Assembly: GCF_007475525.1 (NCBI RefSeq)
Contig: NZ_CP037899.1
Span: forward strand, 1,860,001 to 1,924,000
DNA from: Methylacidiphilum kamchatkense Kam1
GTDB lineage: Bacteria; Verrucomicrobiota; Verrucomicrobiia; Methylacidiphilales; Methylacidiphilaceae
Length of the DNA stretch: 64,000 bases
Reading direction: 5' to 3'
Part shown: piece by piece, positions 35,657 through 46,374 of the stretch
Numbering within the stretch: position 1 is the first letter of the stretch
How the letters are laid out: each line of letters starts with the position of its first letter
Notes under the pieces: model-generated
What the model saw: only the letters and a program-made list of their open reading frames with translations
What the model was told of the DNA's origin: nothing
The model's database searches: none
Translations under genes and position numbers: made by a program

Positions 35657-36472
35657 TTAGTTTTCACAGATCCCCACTTTTTTAGCTATACTGGAATCTT
35701 TGCTCTCCCTCCATAGTTTTATCCAATGTTCTGATGGGATTTCTTCGGCTCTTTTTTCCAAAGGAATTCCTAAAACTTTACTCAGTTTTTTTCTTCGTTG
35801 AGAAAAACCTTTCCTGACAAAGGCATAAAACGAAGTTCTGTCAGTAGCTAACAAACTTGCTGCTGGTTCCTTGGGTTCAAATAAAACGACTGCTGATAAG
35901 ACGTTGGGCATGGGATAAAACAATTCCTTCGGGAGAGTTCTCAATCGCTTGATATTAAAAAGAGATTGCATGAGCACAGAGAGAGCACCAAACTGCTTTG
36001 TTTTTGGGCTAGCCAAAAGGCGTAAGGCTACGTCATGCTGCAGAGTAAAGACCATCCTAGGAAATAGCTCAGGGAGAAGCGAAAGTTTGACTAATAAGAG
36101 GGATGCAATGTTATAGGGAAGGTTTCCTACAAGAATGGTATCTTTTTTTGCATGAGGAAAAGGAAAATCGAGGACATTGCCTTGAATAAGCTGAAATTTT
36201 GGATTAGAGCCAAATCTTTCTTGCAGGACTTTACAAAAGCCTCTGTCTATTTCTATTGCTTTCAAGGAGATATTTTCATTTAAAAAAAACTCCGTTAAAG
36301 CCCCTAATCCAGGGCCTATCTCGTAGACTTCTAAAGGCAACGGCAAGCCCTGCAGGCTTTCTCTTACGATCAACTTTGCCATGTTTTGATCGATAAGAAA
36401 GTTCTGGCTCAGTTTTTTGAGAGGAGCAAGATGATAGGTAGATAACAAACTTTTAATCTGAAATAATGTCAC
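35657..36472 (-). CDS. rsmA: 16S rRNA dimethyladenosine transferase
   Basis: RsmA (KsgA) dimethylates the two adjacent adenines near the 3' end of 16S rRNA, a late ribosome assembly checkpoint. The 271-residue protein has the SAM-binding set LSQNFLIDQNMA near residue 22, EIGPGLGALTEFF near 51, and the catalytic NLPYNIASLLL near 117, then QHDVALRLLASP. The length is typical. It is divergent from metE across a 146-base region with a short inverted repeat (TGGTTA/TAACCA, 36542-36560). The two mini membrane genes follow it on the same strand. Confidence 0.94.
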   Translation of the reverse strand: MTLFQIKSLLSTYHLAPLKKLSQNFLIDQNMAKLIVRESLQGLPLPLEVYEIGPGLGALTEFFLNENISLKAIEIDRGFCKVLQERFGSNPKFQLIQGNVLDFPFPHAKKDTILVGNLPYNIASLLLVKLSLLPELFPRMVFTLQHDVALRLLASPKTKQFGALSVLMQSLFNIKRLRTLPKELFYPMPNVLSAVVLFEPKEPAASLLATDRTSFYAFVRKGFSQRRKKLSKVLGIPLEKRAEEIPSEHWIKLWRESKDSSIAKKVGICEN

Positions 36473-36618
36473 AGATCCTAATCAAATATGCAAAAGAACT
36501 GAATTGTTTAAAATATAAAATAAATTTATTTGAAAATTTAGTGGTTAGTCTATATAACCAAAAAAATTTTTTAGATTGTTTGTCTCTTTATTTTTCATCA
36601 TCATAACCGGTAAAAACC

Positions 36619-38985
36619 ATGACATACACTAACAATCGTCTCCATACCCATATTCTTGGATATCCAAGGATTGGATCGAATAGGCAATTAAAATTTGCTT
36701 TAGAAGCGTATTGGAAAGGGCAAAGCTCACTGCATGACCTCATTCAGACAGCTAAAACCATTAAACAGGAGGGATGGGAAAAGCAACGCAAAGCCCAAAT
36801 ATCTATTGTCTCATCCAACGATTTTAGTTTTTATGACCATGTTTTAGATGCTATCTGCCTCATAGGAGCAGTACCGAGTCGGTTTAAAAGGGATAATGGT
36901 CCTATTTCTCTTGATCTCCTTTTTACGATGGCAAGAGGCATGGAAAAAGCAAGCCTAACAGAAGAAAACACACCCATTCCTCACCCCATGGAGATGACCA
37001 AATGGTTTGATACCAATTATCATTATATCGTTCCTGAATTTGAAAAAGATCAACATTTTTCACTAGGTTCCTCCAAACCCTTCGAGGAGTTTAAAGAAGC
37101 AAAATATCTTGGCTATCTTTCTAAACCGATTCTTTTGGGCCCTATTTCCCTCCTTTTTTTAGGTAAAAAAAAGGATCCATCGATAAAAAATGCTGAGCTT
37201 TTCGAAAAAATTCTTCCTATCTACGAAGAAATTCTCAAGGAATTCTATAGCCTTGGCGCTGATTGGATAGAGTTCGATGAACCAATTTTGACCCTTGATA
37301 TTCCCACAGAATGGCAGAAAGCCTTTTATGATGTTTACCCTAGGCTGAAACAGAAAGTGCCTGCGCTAAAAATTCTTTTGGCTACCTATTTTGGTCCTTT
37401 GAAAGAAAATAGAGAAATAGTCGTTTCCATTCCCATCGACGGCCTTCATTACGATTGGACTCGAGGAGGACAGGAACTCTACGGTTTGCTACAGAACTGG
37501 GATAAAAACAAAGTTTTTTCCCTAGGCATCGTCGACGGAAGAAACATTTGGAAAAACGATTTTGCCAACTCCTTGAAAGTTATCCATAGCGCTCTTGACT
37601 ATATTCCAAGTGAATCACTCTGGCTTGCCCCTTCCTGTTCGCTGCATTTTGTGCCGGTAAGTCTACAAGCTGAAAAGAAATTAAACGAAGAGCTTAGAGC
37701 CTGTCTTGCATTTGCCGATGAAAAATTGGAAGAGCTCAACATTCTTTCCAGGCTGGCCCTAATGGAAAATTATCAGAATGATGAACAGTTCAAGGAAAAC
37801 CAAAAAGCGCTTGAGAAAAGAAAAACCAGTAGCCTAATTCATGATCCCACCGTTCATGAAAGATTAGCAGCTCTAAAAGAAACCGATCTTTCCAGAAAGA
37901 GTCCTTATAGAGTTAGAAAAGAACTTCAGCAAAAAAAGCTGGGCCTACCTCTATTTCCAACCACCACCATCGGCTCTTTCCCACAAACTGCAGAGATCAG
38001 AAAAATCCGTTCAAGATACCGGCTTGGGTCTATTTCTCAAGAGGCCTATGAAACTTTTATAGAAGAAGAGATAAAACGGGTGGTAGAGTTACAAGAGGAA
38101 ATCGGATTAGACGTTTTAGTGCATGGGGAATTTGAAAGAACGGACATGGTTGAATATTTCGGTGAAAAACTCAATGGGTTTCTTATCACTGAAAACGGTT
38201 GGGTTCAAAGCTATGGGTCTCGCTGTGTGAAGCCTCCAATCATTTTTGGGGATGTATCCAGAAAAGAGGCTATGACAATCCGATGGTCTAAGTTTGCCCA
38301 ATCCCTTACAAAAAAACCCATGAAAGGCATGCTTACTGGACCCATTACCATTTTACAATGGAGTTTTGTCAGAGACGATCAACCAAGAAAAATAACAGCC
38401 AAGCAGATTGCCTTAGCCATACGAGAAGAAGTTAAGGAACTAGAAAAAAATGGGATTGGAGTCATTCAGATTGATGAACCTGCTTTAAGAGAAGCTTTAC
38501 CGTTGCGCAAAATCGACTGGGAAGACTATCTACAGTGGGCTATTGAGAGTTTCCGCATTGCTTCTTGTTGTGTGGAAGACTCTACCCAAATCCATACCCA
38601 TATGTGTTATTCTGAATTTGGCGATATCCTTGAATCCATAGCCAAACTGGATGCTGATGTGATTTCTCTGGAAGCTTCCCGATCCGGATATGAATTAATC
38701 AACTCTTTTGCAAAGTTCAGGTATCCAAATGATATTGGCCTTGGTGTATGGGATATCCATTCCCCAAGGATTCCAACGACTGAAGAGATGCTAGCTACCT
38801 TGCGAAAAGCCCTATCTGTTTTACCCAAAGAATCATTATGGGTGAATCCGGATTGTGGGCTTAAAACACGAAGTTATCAAGAAGTGATCCCATCTTTAAA
38901 AAACATGGTGGAAGCGGCACGAATTTTAAGAGATGAAGTGACTTCGACAGCTTCTGCAAAGCCAACTATGGCAGAATCTCCATAA
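36619..38985 (+). CDS. metE: Cobalamin-independent methionine synthase
   Basis: MetE transfers the methyl group of 5-methyltetrahydropteroyl-triglutamate to homocysteine without B12. The 788-residue protein has both barrels: the N-terminal one starts HILGYPRIGSNRQLK, and the C-terminal one starts TTTIGSFPQTAEIRKIR near residue 450. Zinc ligands are in HTHMCYSEF (His, Cys) near 655, the Glu of SLEASRSG, and the Cys of NPDCGLKTR near 740. It is full length. I looked for a SAM or B12 riboswitch in the short upstream region and saw none. It is convergent with the antiporter gene 20 bases on. Confidence 0.95.
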   Translation: MTYTNNRLHTHILGYPRIGSNRQLKFALEAYWKGQSSLHDLIQTAKTIKQEGWEKQRKAQISIVSSNDFSFYDHVLDAICLIGAVPSRFKRDNGPISLDLLFTMARGMEKASLTEENTPIPHPMEMTKWFDTNYHYIVPEFEKDQHFSLGSSKPFEEFKEAKYLGYLSKPILLGPISLLFLGKKKDPSIKNAELFEKILPIYEEILKEFYSLGADWIEFDEPILTLDIPTEWQKAFYDVYPRLKQKVPALKILLATYFGPLKENREIVVSIPIDGLHYDWTRGGQELYGLLQNWDKNKVFSLGIVDGRNIWKNDFANSLKVIHSALDYIPSESLWLAPSCSLHFVPVSLQAEKKLNEELRACLAFADEKLEELNILSRLALMENYQNDEQFKENQKALEKRKTSSLIHDPTVHERLAALKETDLSRKSPYRVRKELQQKKLGLPLFPTTTIGSFPQTAEIRKIRSRYRLGSISQEAYETFIEEEIKRVVELQEEIGLDVLVHGEFERTDMVEYFGEKLNGFLITENGWVQSYGSRCVKPPIIFGDVSRKEAMTIRWSKFAQSLTKKPMKGMLTGPITILQWSFVRDDQPRKITAKQIALAIREEVKELEKNGIGVIQIDEPALREALPLRKIDWEDYLQWAIESFRIASCCVEDSTQIHTHMCYSEFGDILESIAKLDADVISLEASRSGYELINSFAKFRYPNDIGLGVWDIHSPRIPTTEEMLATLRKALSVLPKESLWVNPDCGLKTRSYQEVIPSLKNMVEAARILRDEVTSTASAKPTMAESP

Positions 38986-39004
38986 GGGGGGGAGCTCCAA
39001 TCTA

Positions 39005-40138
39005 TCAATCGAACATCATGATAAGATAAGAAAAAAAGAGAAGCAGGTGTACTGCTCCCTGTAGGATATTGGTTTTCCCTCCAGAAAAGGTAATCTGGCA
39101 AAGGAGCAGAGTCAAAACAAGCAGTGTAGCTTCGACCTGACCAAGTCCTAGGATAAGCGAAGAGCTTTTTGACAGACTGAAAGCTAGGATCAGGGGCAAT
39201 GTCAAACCAATGGTAGCACAGACCGATCCTAAAAGGATATTGACCGATCGTTGAAGCCCGTTATAAATTGCCGCTTCAATCGCAGTAAGCGATTCAGGAA
39301 GTAATACCAGCAGAGCGATTAAAAAGCCGCCTACGACTTTGGGAGCTTTCATCTTCTCAATGGCATACTCAATTGGAAAAGCTAATTTTTCTGCAAAAAA
39401 AACAACGAAAAGCAAAGAAACCACAAGCATCAAGACGTGATACAAGGGAAAGGCAGCTTTCTGATCATTCTTTTCCCTAGGAATAGGATTGGTTTCCATT
39501 TCATCCAAAAAAAAATATTTTCTATGCCTTACAGTCTGGACAACTAGAAAGAGCAAATAGAGAAAGAGACAAGCAAAAATATAGAAAAGAGTTTGAAATT
39601 TAGAAAAGGTTGGGCCCTGTGTCGAACGAGTGAAATTAGGAAGGATCAAAATAAGAACGGCTAGTGGTACAATCACACTAATAAAAGCTCTTGCGCCTTC
39701 TAAATTAATTTTTTGTTCCTTATGATAGATACCTCCAACAAGCAAAACGGTGCCAATCATGCCACCAAGAATAATCATTATGACCGAATAAATGGTATCT
39801 CGAGCAAAGGTTAAATTTTCCCCAGAAGACATGATATCCCAAATAGAGGAAAACTCTATAGCAGTGGCAGCAAATGTTAAGATTAAGGAACCATAAGGTT
39901 CTCCATAATGCTTGGCTAGCTTTTCAGCATGTTTAACGGAAACAAAAGAATTTGTCAAGACGAGGCTAAAAAACCAAAAAAAACCAATTAAAAATTCCTG
40001 AAAATTGCTTATTGTAGTTAGTCTTTCTCTAACAAAAAAAAGCAATACAAAGAGAGAAATGATTGAAAATACAAAAGACTTATTAGCAAAAAGCAACGCA
40101 CTTTTCTTCTCCCATACACTTTTTTTTATAGGCAGCAT
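39005..40138 (-). CDS. chaA: Calcium/proton antiporter, CAX/ChaA type
   Basis: The 377-residue protein has about 11 membrane segments and the two alpha-repeat motifs of cation/H+ exchangers: AEKLAKHYGEPYGSLILTF...ATAIEFSS (about residues 70-97) and LLPESLTAIEAAIYNGLQ (about 280-297), each with a conserved acidic residue within the membrane. An acidic linker lies near residue 215-225 (FLDEMETN). ChaA exchanges Ca2+ (and Na+ or K+ in E. coli) for protons. The gene is divergent from the glycogen phosphorylase gene, with an inverted repeat in the shared promoter region. Confidence 0.82.
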   Translation of the reverse strand: MLPIKKSVWEKKSALLFANKSFVFSIISLFVLLFFVRERLTTISNFQEFLIGFFWFFSLVLTNSFVSVKHAEKLAKHYGEPYGSLILTFAATAIEFSSIWDIMSSGENLTFARDTIYSVIMIILGGMIGTVLLVGGIYHKEQKINLEGARAFISVIVPLAVLILILPNFTRSTQGPTFSKFQTLFYIFACLFLYLLFLVVQTVRHRKYFFLDEMETNPIPREKNDQKAAFPLYHVLMLVVSLLFVVFFAEKLAFPIEYAIEKMKAPKVVGGFLIALLVLLPESLTAIEAAIYNGLQRSVNILLGSVCATIGLTLPLILAFSLSKSSSLILGLGQVEATLLVLTLLLCQITFSGGKTNILQGAVHLLLFFSYLIMMFD

Positions 40139-40160
40139 TCCTCACATCCTTCTTATTGTT

Positions 40161-40190
40161 TTTCTAACTGTTTTCTAATATTGTTAGAAA
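40161..40190. promoter_or_regulatory. Inverted repeat in the chaA/glgP divergent region
   Basis: TTTCTAAC (40161-40168) and GTTAGAAA (40183-40190) are perfect eight-base inverted copies 14 bases apart, about 25 bases upstream of the chaA start and 115 before the phosphorylase start. It is a possible operator for either gene. AT-rich sequence makes chance occurrence possible. Confidence 0.35.
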
Positions 40191-40305
40191 GTAGATACCT
40201 TTAGAAAATTTCTATAGGCAGAACAAACTAAAAACTAAAACTAAATTTTTCAATACATTCTGCTTCCAACATTTTTTATGTTGTAAAGACAAAGGAGTGA
40301 GTTCA

Positions 40306-42824
40306 ATGATCCCCCAGCAATACCTTTTTCCCGATCTTCCCGAGGAACTAAAAGGCTTAGAAGATATTGCCTCCGATATGCTATGGCATACGGTTTCGGG
40401 CTCCAGAAGACTTTGGCGTAAAGTCAATCCACAACTCTGGGAAGCCACCTCCAATCCTTGGTTCATTCTTGAAAGCCTATCTAAAGAAAGAATGAAGGAG
40501 CTTTCTCAAGATGAAGAATTTCTCTCTCTTTTTCACTGCCAGTTAGAAGAAAGAAAACGTTATTTTGAGGAAAAAACATGGTTTGAATCAAATTTCCCTT
40601 ACTTCAAAGGCAACATCGCCTATTTTAGCATGGAATTTGGATTGGGAGAAGAGTTGCCTATTTATTCTGGGGGCTTAGGGATTTTGGCTGGTGACTACTT
40701 AAAGACGGCAAGTGATCTGGGTCTTCCTGTTGTTGGCATTGGACTGCTCTATCAACAAGGGTATTTTCGCCAACTGATTGATTCTAACGGAGAACAAATC
40801 GAATTTTATCCATACAATGATCCGGCTCTCCTCCCTGTGTTTCCATTGAGAAACGAGTCGGGCGAGTGGATTGCTGTCCAAGTCCAACTTCCTGGAAGAA
40901 TGGTTACCCTGCGATCTTGGTGGGCAAAAGTTGGAAGAGTGTTCCTCTATCTTCTAGATAGCAATGATCCGGCAAATATCCCTTCAGATAGAACCATTAC
41001 GGGACCTTGTATGGAGGCGATAATGAGATGCGGATTTTGCAAGAGATCGTCCTTGGAATGGGTGGATGGAAACTCCTTACGCAGCTAGGCATAGACTGTA
41101 ACATTTGCCATCTCAATGAGGGTCATGCTGCCTTTGCCATTTTTGAAAGAGCCAAAGACTGTATGAAAAAAATGCCATCTTCTTCTTTCTGGACGGCTCT
41201 TTGGGCAACACGCTGTGGCAATCTTTTCACAACCCACACGCCTGTGGAAGCAGGCTTCGATCGGTTTAGCCCTGAGCTATTTAAAAAATACTTTTCCGAT
41301 TTTGCGCAGGAGGTACAGGTTCCTATTGAAGAGCTTTTAGCTTTAGGACAACAATACAGAAGTCAAGAGGAGCCTTTTAATATGGCCTATCTGGCCATCA
41401 GAGGTTCTGCTGCTACCAATGGAGTCAGCAAACTCCATGGAAAAGTGAGCCAAAGAATTTTTCAGGGATTATTTCCTCGGTGGCCAACATGGCAGATACC
41501 CGTTGGATCGGTTACCAATGGAGTTCATGTGCCCACCTGGCATTCGACAGAAACGGATGAGTTATGGAGCAGCATATGCGGCAAATTCCCTTGGAGACAA
41601 CCGACAGAAACTCTTGGCGAAAAATTTCGATCTGCCAATGACTGTACCTTGCTAGAATGGAGGAAAAAAAATCGGCTCAAGCTCATCCTCTCCTTGCGGA
41701 AAAGATCCCGGTGTCATTGTGCCATGCTAGGAAAACACGAGCATACAATGTCCCAATGCGTCTGTTTGTTCGACCCCAATGTACTCACGATCGGTTTTGC
41801 AAGACGCTTTGCATCCTATAAAAGACCTACTCTACTTCTTCATGATAAGGAAAGACTGATAAAAATTCTTACGCATCCGCAAAGGCCAGTGCAATTGGTG
41901 GTAGCTGGCAAAGCCCACCCGCAAGATCGTATCGGTAAAGCGATGGTTAAGGAGTGGACTGATTTTGTTGCCAGAAAAGAGCTTCATAATCGGGTGGTTT
42001 TCGTTGAAGATTATGACATGAGACTGGCCCTGGATCTGGTCCAGGGAATTGATCTTTGGATAAACAATCCAAGAAGACCTTGGGAAGCAAGCGGAACAAG
42101 TGGAATGAAAGTCCTGGCCAACGGCGGACTAAATCTATCCGAATTGGATGGGTGGTGGGCTGAAGCATACGCCCCAGAATTAGGATGGGCTATTGGAGAT
42201 GGCCAAGAGCATGATAACGATCCAGCCTGGGATGCCTTTGAAGCTAACCAACTTTATTCTATTTTAGAAAATGAAGTAATCCCTGCATTTTATGAAAGAG
42301 ACGAACGTGGAATTCCTAAAAAATGGGTCAATATGATGCGAGAAAGTATCTCGCGGCTTACCCCTTATTTTTCCACCAACAGGATGGTAAGAGAATATAC
42401 AACCGACTATTATATTCCCCTTTGTCATGCAGCTGAAAAAAGAAAAGCAAAAGAGTGGAGTCTTAGCCGAGAATTGGAGGCTTGGAAAAGAACAATAGCT
42501 ACCCATTGGCATGCCATCCATTTCGGTAACTTTAGTTTTGTTCAAACCGAAGGCCAGATTCAATTTACCGTCCAAGTTTATCTTGATGAAATCCCTCCGG
42601 ATTGGGTAGCCGTCGAGTTATATGCGGATGAAAAAGACAATGCCCCAGCGTTTTGTAATATGATGGAGAGAGCGGAGCCTTTGGTGGGTGCTTTAAATGG
42701 ATTTAACTATAAACTTGTAGTGGTTACAGACAGAAATCCAGGGGATTTTACTCCAAGAATTAGACCCTACCATCCCAATGCTTTTCTGCCTACTGAAGCC
42801 ACAGAAATACTATGGTATAGGTAG
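40306..42824 (+). CDS. Alpha-glucan phosphorylase, frame-broken as written
   Basis: Glycogen phosphorylase of the alpha-glucan phosphorylase (GT35) branch, releasing glucose 1-phosphate. AAAGGAG at 40291-40297 sets the ATG at 40306. The first frame (to 41088) contains DUF3417 and YFSMEFGLGEELPIYSGGLG. The second, from about 41007, carries LNEGHAAFAIFE, TTHTPVEAGFD, RFASYKRPTLLL and the PLP region EASGTSGMKVLANGG. The two join at 41005-41006, where GGACC TTG needs one more base to read ITGPLYGGDNE; this gives an 839-residue protein of normal size. All catalytic parts are present on both sides, so the break is probably not an old pseudogene. Confidence 0.88.
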
Positions 42825-42841
42825 TTTAAAAATTTTTTTAA

Positions 42842-44212
42842 ATGAAACAACAGGGAAAAAAAAAGAGAGTTAGCCTTATTCTTCTTTCCCTCCTAATTTT
42901 TTTTGCGATTTTGGTTTTTGGAGCTTTTGGCTTCATCTGGTGGGTTAATGCAATCGTTAAAAGCAAAGCTTTCGCTGATTATGCCTCAAAGATTGTCGAA
43001 AAATATACCGCTATCACGGGCAGTTTTGAGCCTTTTATGTTTTATGGATTCGGATTAGAAACAAGCTCCTATAAAGGAAAAGGAAATAAAGAATCACCCA
43101 TTGCCTCCATTGCCATTGCGCCATTGACTGTTCAATTAAGATCTATAGGAATTTTTGGGCGTCCCTGGATTATTCGTTCCATAGAACTTGGCGATCTCTC
43201 TGTTGTTTTACAAAATCCTGAACTTCCTCCCGAAAGGAAAACTGAAAAACTGCCAACTGCTGCCGCTCTAAAAAATAATAAAGAAAAAACTGTGTCGATT
43301 GAAAAGATTTCTATCAAAAATCTCAGTCTTAGCTGGCCTGCAACAATGGGAGGAGGTGGACAAGTCAGTGGCATGGAACTCAATGTCTTGCCAAAAGAAG
43401 AAAATTGGGATATCAATGCCCATCGAGGTGTTCTTTTGTTAAATTCTCTCCCAGAACTGTCTCTCGAAAATATCAAAGGGCTCCTGACTAAGACTTCTTT
43501 TGAAGTTTCTGAGACAACCTTACATCTTAAGTCAGATCCCAAAGTCACTGTCCTTATTCAAGGAACAATGGCCCTGGTACCGCCTCAAAAAACTCATTTG
43601 AACCTCTCTTTACATCAGATCCCACTCGATTCCATTTTAATTGGGTCTTTACGTAATGAACTCAAAGGGTATTTACGTGGCAATATCGGACTAAACGCGG
43701 AAAGCGATATTGCAAAAACGTATCATGGAGAGGGAGAGATGTTTATTGATCAAGGACGTCTTGTCCATTTGACGTTTCTAACTAATATAGATTCTTTTTT
43801 AAATCTCCACCGTCTTGAAGATATTCCACTTACAGTAGCTCACTTTTTAATCACTCTAGAACCAAACACCATCAAGCTCCATCACATTGATTGGCAATCA
43901 GAAGACACAATGATGCTTACTGGATGGGTGACTCTTGTTAAAAAGAACGTTACTGGGACTCTTATGTTAGGTCTTCGTTCGGACTGGATACAAAAACTTC
44001 CAGGATTAGGTGCACAGTTATTCAATGCCGCCGCAGATGGGTTTTTTTGGACTGAAATCCATCTTTCTGGAACCATTGACGATATCCATGAAGACTTTTC
44101 TCCACGCCTGAATCAGGCCGTTCAGGGGATAATTAAAAAAGGAATCGAAAGAGAGATTCAAAGACAGGTTCCAGAAAGGATTTTCAGAAACATCATTCCG
44201 AATTTTCCTTAG
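42842..44212 (+). CDS. AsmA-like membrane-anchored protein
   Basis: The 456-residue protein has one N-terminal membrane anchor (about residues 12-37) and a long beta-rich periplasmic part with repeated LSL, VTVLIQGTM and TGTLMLGLRSD-type strands, as in AsmA/DUF748-like proteins that work in envelope lipid transport. The match is by pattern, not by motif. It follows the phosphorylase by 18 bases on the same strand. Its 3' end overlaps the end of the convergent methyltransferase gene by 20 bases. The exact role is unknown. Confidence 0.6.
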   Translation: MKQQGKKKRVSLILLSLLIFFAILVFGAFGFIWWVNAIVKSKAFADYASKIVEKYTAITGSFEPFMFYGFGLETSSYKGKGNKESPIASIAIAPLTVQLRSIGIFGRPWIIRSIELGDLSVVLQNPELPPERKTEKLPTAAALKNNKEKTVSIEKISIKNLSLSWPATMGGGGQVSGMELNVLPKEENWDINAHRGVLLLNSLPELSLENIKGLLTKTSFEVSETTLHLKSDPKVTVLIQGTMALVPPQKTHLNLSLHQIPLDSILIGSLRNELKGYLRGNIGLNAESDIAKTYHGEGEMFIDQGRLVHLTFLTNIDSFLNLHRLEDIPLTVAHFLITLEPNTIKLHHIDWQSEDTMMLTGWVTLVKKNVTGTLMLGLRSDWIQKLPGLGAQLFNAAADGFFWTEIHLSGTIDDIHEDFSPRLNQAVQGIIKKGIEREIQRQVPERIFRNIIPNFP

Positions 44213-45014
44213 GAGCTGGTAGTGTTTTTCTAGCTACCAATGCAAGTTTAATCCACCACCAAACTGGCTTTCCATCTTCCCAACCAACTTTTAAAACTTT
44301 TTTTACTTTTTCCGAGGCTTCTTGCACCAGCTTGTAAATGGCTTGTTGGTTCTCGACAGATGTTCCTCCAGAGCGGAAATACCACTCAATATCATCTTGT
44401 TTAAAAGGAATAAAGAGGGATTTAACAGGTTCTAAACCAGCCTCCCGACAATATTCTTTCCATTCGCTTTCAAATCTATACCCCACATGACTGAAATCCC
44501 TCAGTTTTTCGACGCGGTCTAACCACTCATAAGCTTCCCATTCTCCATTAGGAACTGTTCCATCGATCAAAACAAAGAGTCCATCTTTCTTAAGGACTCT
44601 AGCAGATTCACGCACAAAAGCTTTCTGATCACCGAAATGATGCGCTGCATACCGGCAGCATACTAGATCAAAAGATTCATTGGGATAGGGCAGCTTTTCT
44701 GCACTGTGGAGTACAAATTTGATATCATAGTTTTTTTCGATCGCAGTTTTTTTGGCTCCTTCAAGCATATTTTCAGTTATGTCACACGCCGTAACATCAA
44801 GACCATGTTCAGCAAGGAAAAAAGCCGTATAGCCATTGCCAGTCGCTATATCCAATGCTTTCATCCCTTTTTCAAGCTTTATATCCTCAAAAGTCTTTTC
44901 TAGATCCTCCGTATTTTTCAGGATATGACCCTTTTGATAGTAAAAAGCACACGAGGAAAAATGGGATTGGGAACGCTTCTGAATTTCAGTAATATTGTTT
45001 TCAATTTTGCTCAT
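44193..45014 (-). CDS. SAM-dependent methyltransferase
   Basis: A class I methyltransferase of 273 residues from the ATG at 45014; the longer frame to 45062 would overlap the decaying frame upstream. Motif I is ALDIATGNGYTAFFLAEHG (about residues 50-68), then acidic VTACDIT, the post-I segment AEKLPYPNESFDLVCCRYAAHHF and RVLKKDGLFVLID. This resembles the UbiE/Coq5 and Methyltransf_11 group. The C-terminal third (VGWEDGKPVWWWIK) is not diagnostic. The substrate is unknown. It is convergent with the AsmA-like gene and overlaps its end by 20 bases. Confidence 0.82.
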   Translation of the reverse strand: MSKIENNITEIQKRSQSHFSSCAFYYQKGHILKNTEDLEKTFEDIKLEKGMKALDIATGNGYTAFFLAEHGLDVTACDITENMLEGAKKTAIEKNYDIKFVLHSAEKLPYPNESFDLVCCRYAAHHFGDQKAFVRESARVLKKDGLFVLIDGTVPNGEWEAYEWLDRVEKLRDFSHVGYRFESEWKEYCREAGLEPVKSLFIPFKQDDIEWYFRSGGTSVENQQAIYKLVQEASEKVKKVLKVGWEDGKPVWWWIKLALVARKTLPAPKENSE

Positions 45015-45033
45015 TATAAACAATAGAACAAAA

Positions 45034-45267
45034 CTAATAGCGGGCGTCAACATCCACAACAACTATGGCAATAATGATCCGATCATGGATACGGACAGGG
45101 GTGAGATTGGGCGGCTTTTTCGAACGTAAAGAATCAACCGTTTTAGTGGTGGTATAGATTTTAATCCATTTAGAGTCAATAGCTGTTTTCTTTTCTAGTC
45201 TTCTAAAGTTATGGTCGTATGAAAATATGAAATCCTTATTTCCCTCTGCTATCCTATAGTCAAATGC
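45034..45267 (-). pseudogene. Gene fragment without a start codon
   Basis: A 77-codon open frame bounded by a stop at 45268-45270 and lacking an ATG, GTG or TTG near its beginning. The peptide reads like a genuine C-terminus: FSYDHNFRRLEKKTAID, SKWIKIYTTTKTVDSLRSKK, then TPVRIHDRIIIAIVVVDVDARY. It looks like the end of a protein whose upstream part has been lost. I do not recognise the family. It lies immediately before the methyltransferase gene on the same strand. Confidence 0.45.
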
Positions 45268-46126
45268 CTATTAGCTACTCCAATCATGTAGATCGCATGC
45301 TTCCTCTCGGATCGCCAGCTCGTTGAGTTTTGAAAAGAACCGTCCTTCTCTGTCAATACGGTAGAAGAAGTTTATAATCCATGAGATGCTCTCCATCCGC
45401 TACTCTACTCAACTCCCGAGCTGGATATTATCGATACCATTGAGAAGCGACTCCATCCCAACACCCATAGTTTTGAACCCACTTTCCCTTCGGCCCATCC
45501 TGCTCATTCTCCAAAAGGCGCGTCTTATCCCAAATTTCCAGGATGGAATCCAGAGGAAAAACTTACCAAGCTATTCACATCCATATTGGTTTACCTACAT
45601 CACGTATTAGAGTTGCAGACCCGTCAGCATCTTCAGCTCCCAATAGCTTTGCATCCTTCAGCCAAAGACAAGATGTTTTCCCAGATACCAAGCCTATGCC
45701 TGAATGTCATCGAAAGCCAGATCCAAGTGGTTCGCCCTGTATGGCTTCAGGAAGCAATCCGCGCCTTTTGGAGAAGAACCAAAGAGAGAATGAATAATGG
45801 ATTCAAGGACTTCGTCATTTCCGCCGATCATAGAGATCGAGTATTGTTAATGCTTCCCCCATTCGTTAATACGAGCAGGAATCTGCTCCTTTTGTATTTT
45901 ACAGGATAACCTTCAAGGTCTTCGTAGAAATTACAACTGATGTGAAGATGCCTGCTCCGTTTGCCCTTTCCCTTGTCAGTTTTCCTTCGTCGAGCTGAAG
46001 AGTTAATTTTGCTGCATCAAGCAAATAGGAAAAGCAAACTCAGATTCCACACACCTGTATCTCTTTCTCAAGACAAACGGCTGATTTCTCCTACCAGAAA
46101 GAATGACAATTGAAGTTTTTATTGTG
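45268..46126. other. Non-coding or decayed stretch before the tRNA gene
   Basis: No sound gene is seen in these 860 bases. A plus-strand frame is open without a start from 45385 to 45909 (175 codons, Pro/His/Leu-rich), and two smaller overlapping frames share it, which is typical of unconstrained sequence or a decayed gene. Together with the fragment at 45034-45267 this suggests a former gene or element that has eroded. No terminal repeats or transposase motif were found. Confidence 0.4.
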
Positions 46127-46208
46127 TGGGCTTGGCGGGATTTGAACCCGCACGGTGTTACCCACTAGATCCTAAGTCTAGCGCGTCTGCCAGTTCCGCC
46201 ACAAGCCC
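46127..46208 (-). tRNA. tRNA-Leu (anticodon UAG)
   Basis: The cloverleaf reads on the minus strand. The acceptor arm is GGGCTTG/CAAGCCC plus discriminator A. The anticodon stem CTAGA/TCTAG encloses the loop CTTAGGA, giving anticodon TAG. A variable arm TGGGTAACACC and the T arm GCGGG-TTCAAAT-CCCGC follow. CCA is not encoded. The length is 82 bases. Confidence 0.95.
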
Positions 46209-46374
46209 AACGGTTTTTCCTCTAAAAAAAACAATAAAAAAGAAACGAATTCAAAAAACTCTTATTTTTACCCCCAAGCTAGCATGTAATGGATTTATCT
46301 AAAATAAAATATTCAGACTGACCCCTTCTCAATTATATTACCAATTGCCATATTGGCCGAAAAGATATTTTTCG

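Noticed and set aside
36473-36618. A SAM or cobalamin riboswitch upstream of metE
   Set aside because: The region is only 146 bases, shared with a divergent gene, very AT-rich, and has no multi-stem structure or conserved core, only one short inverted repeat.
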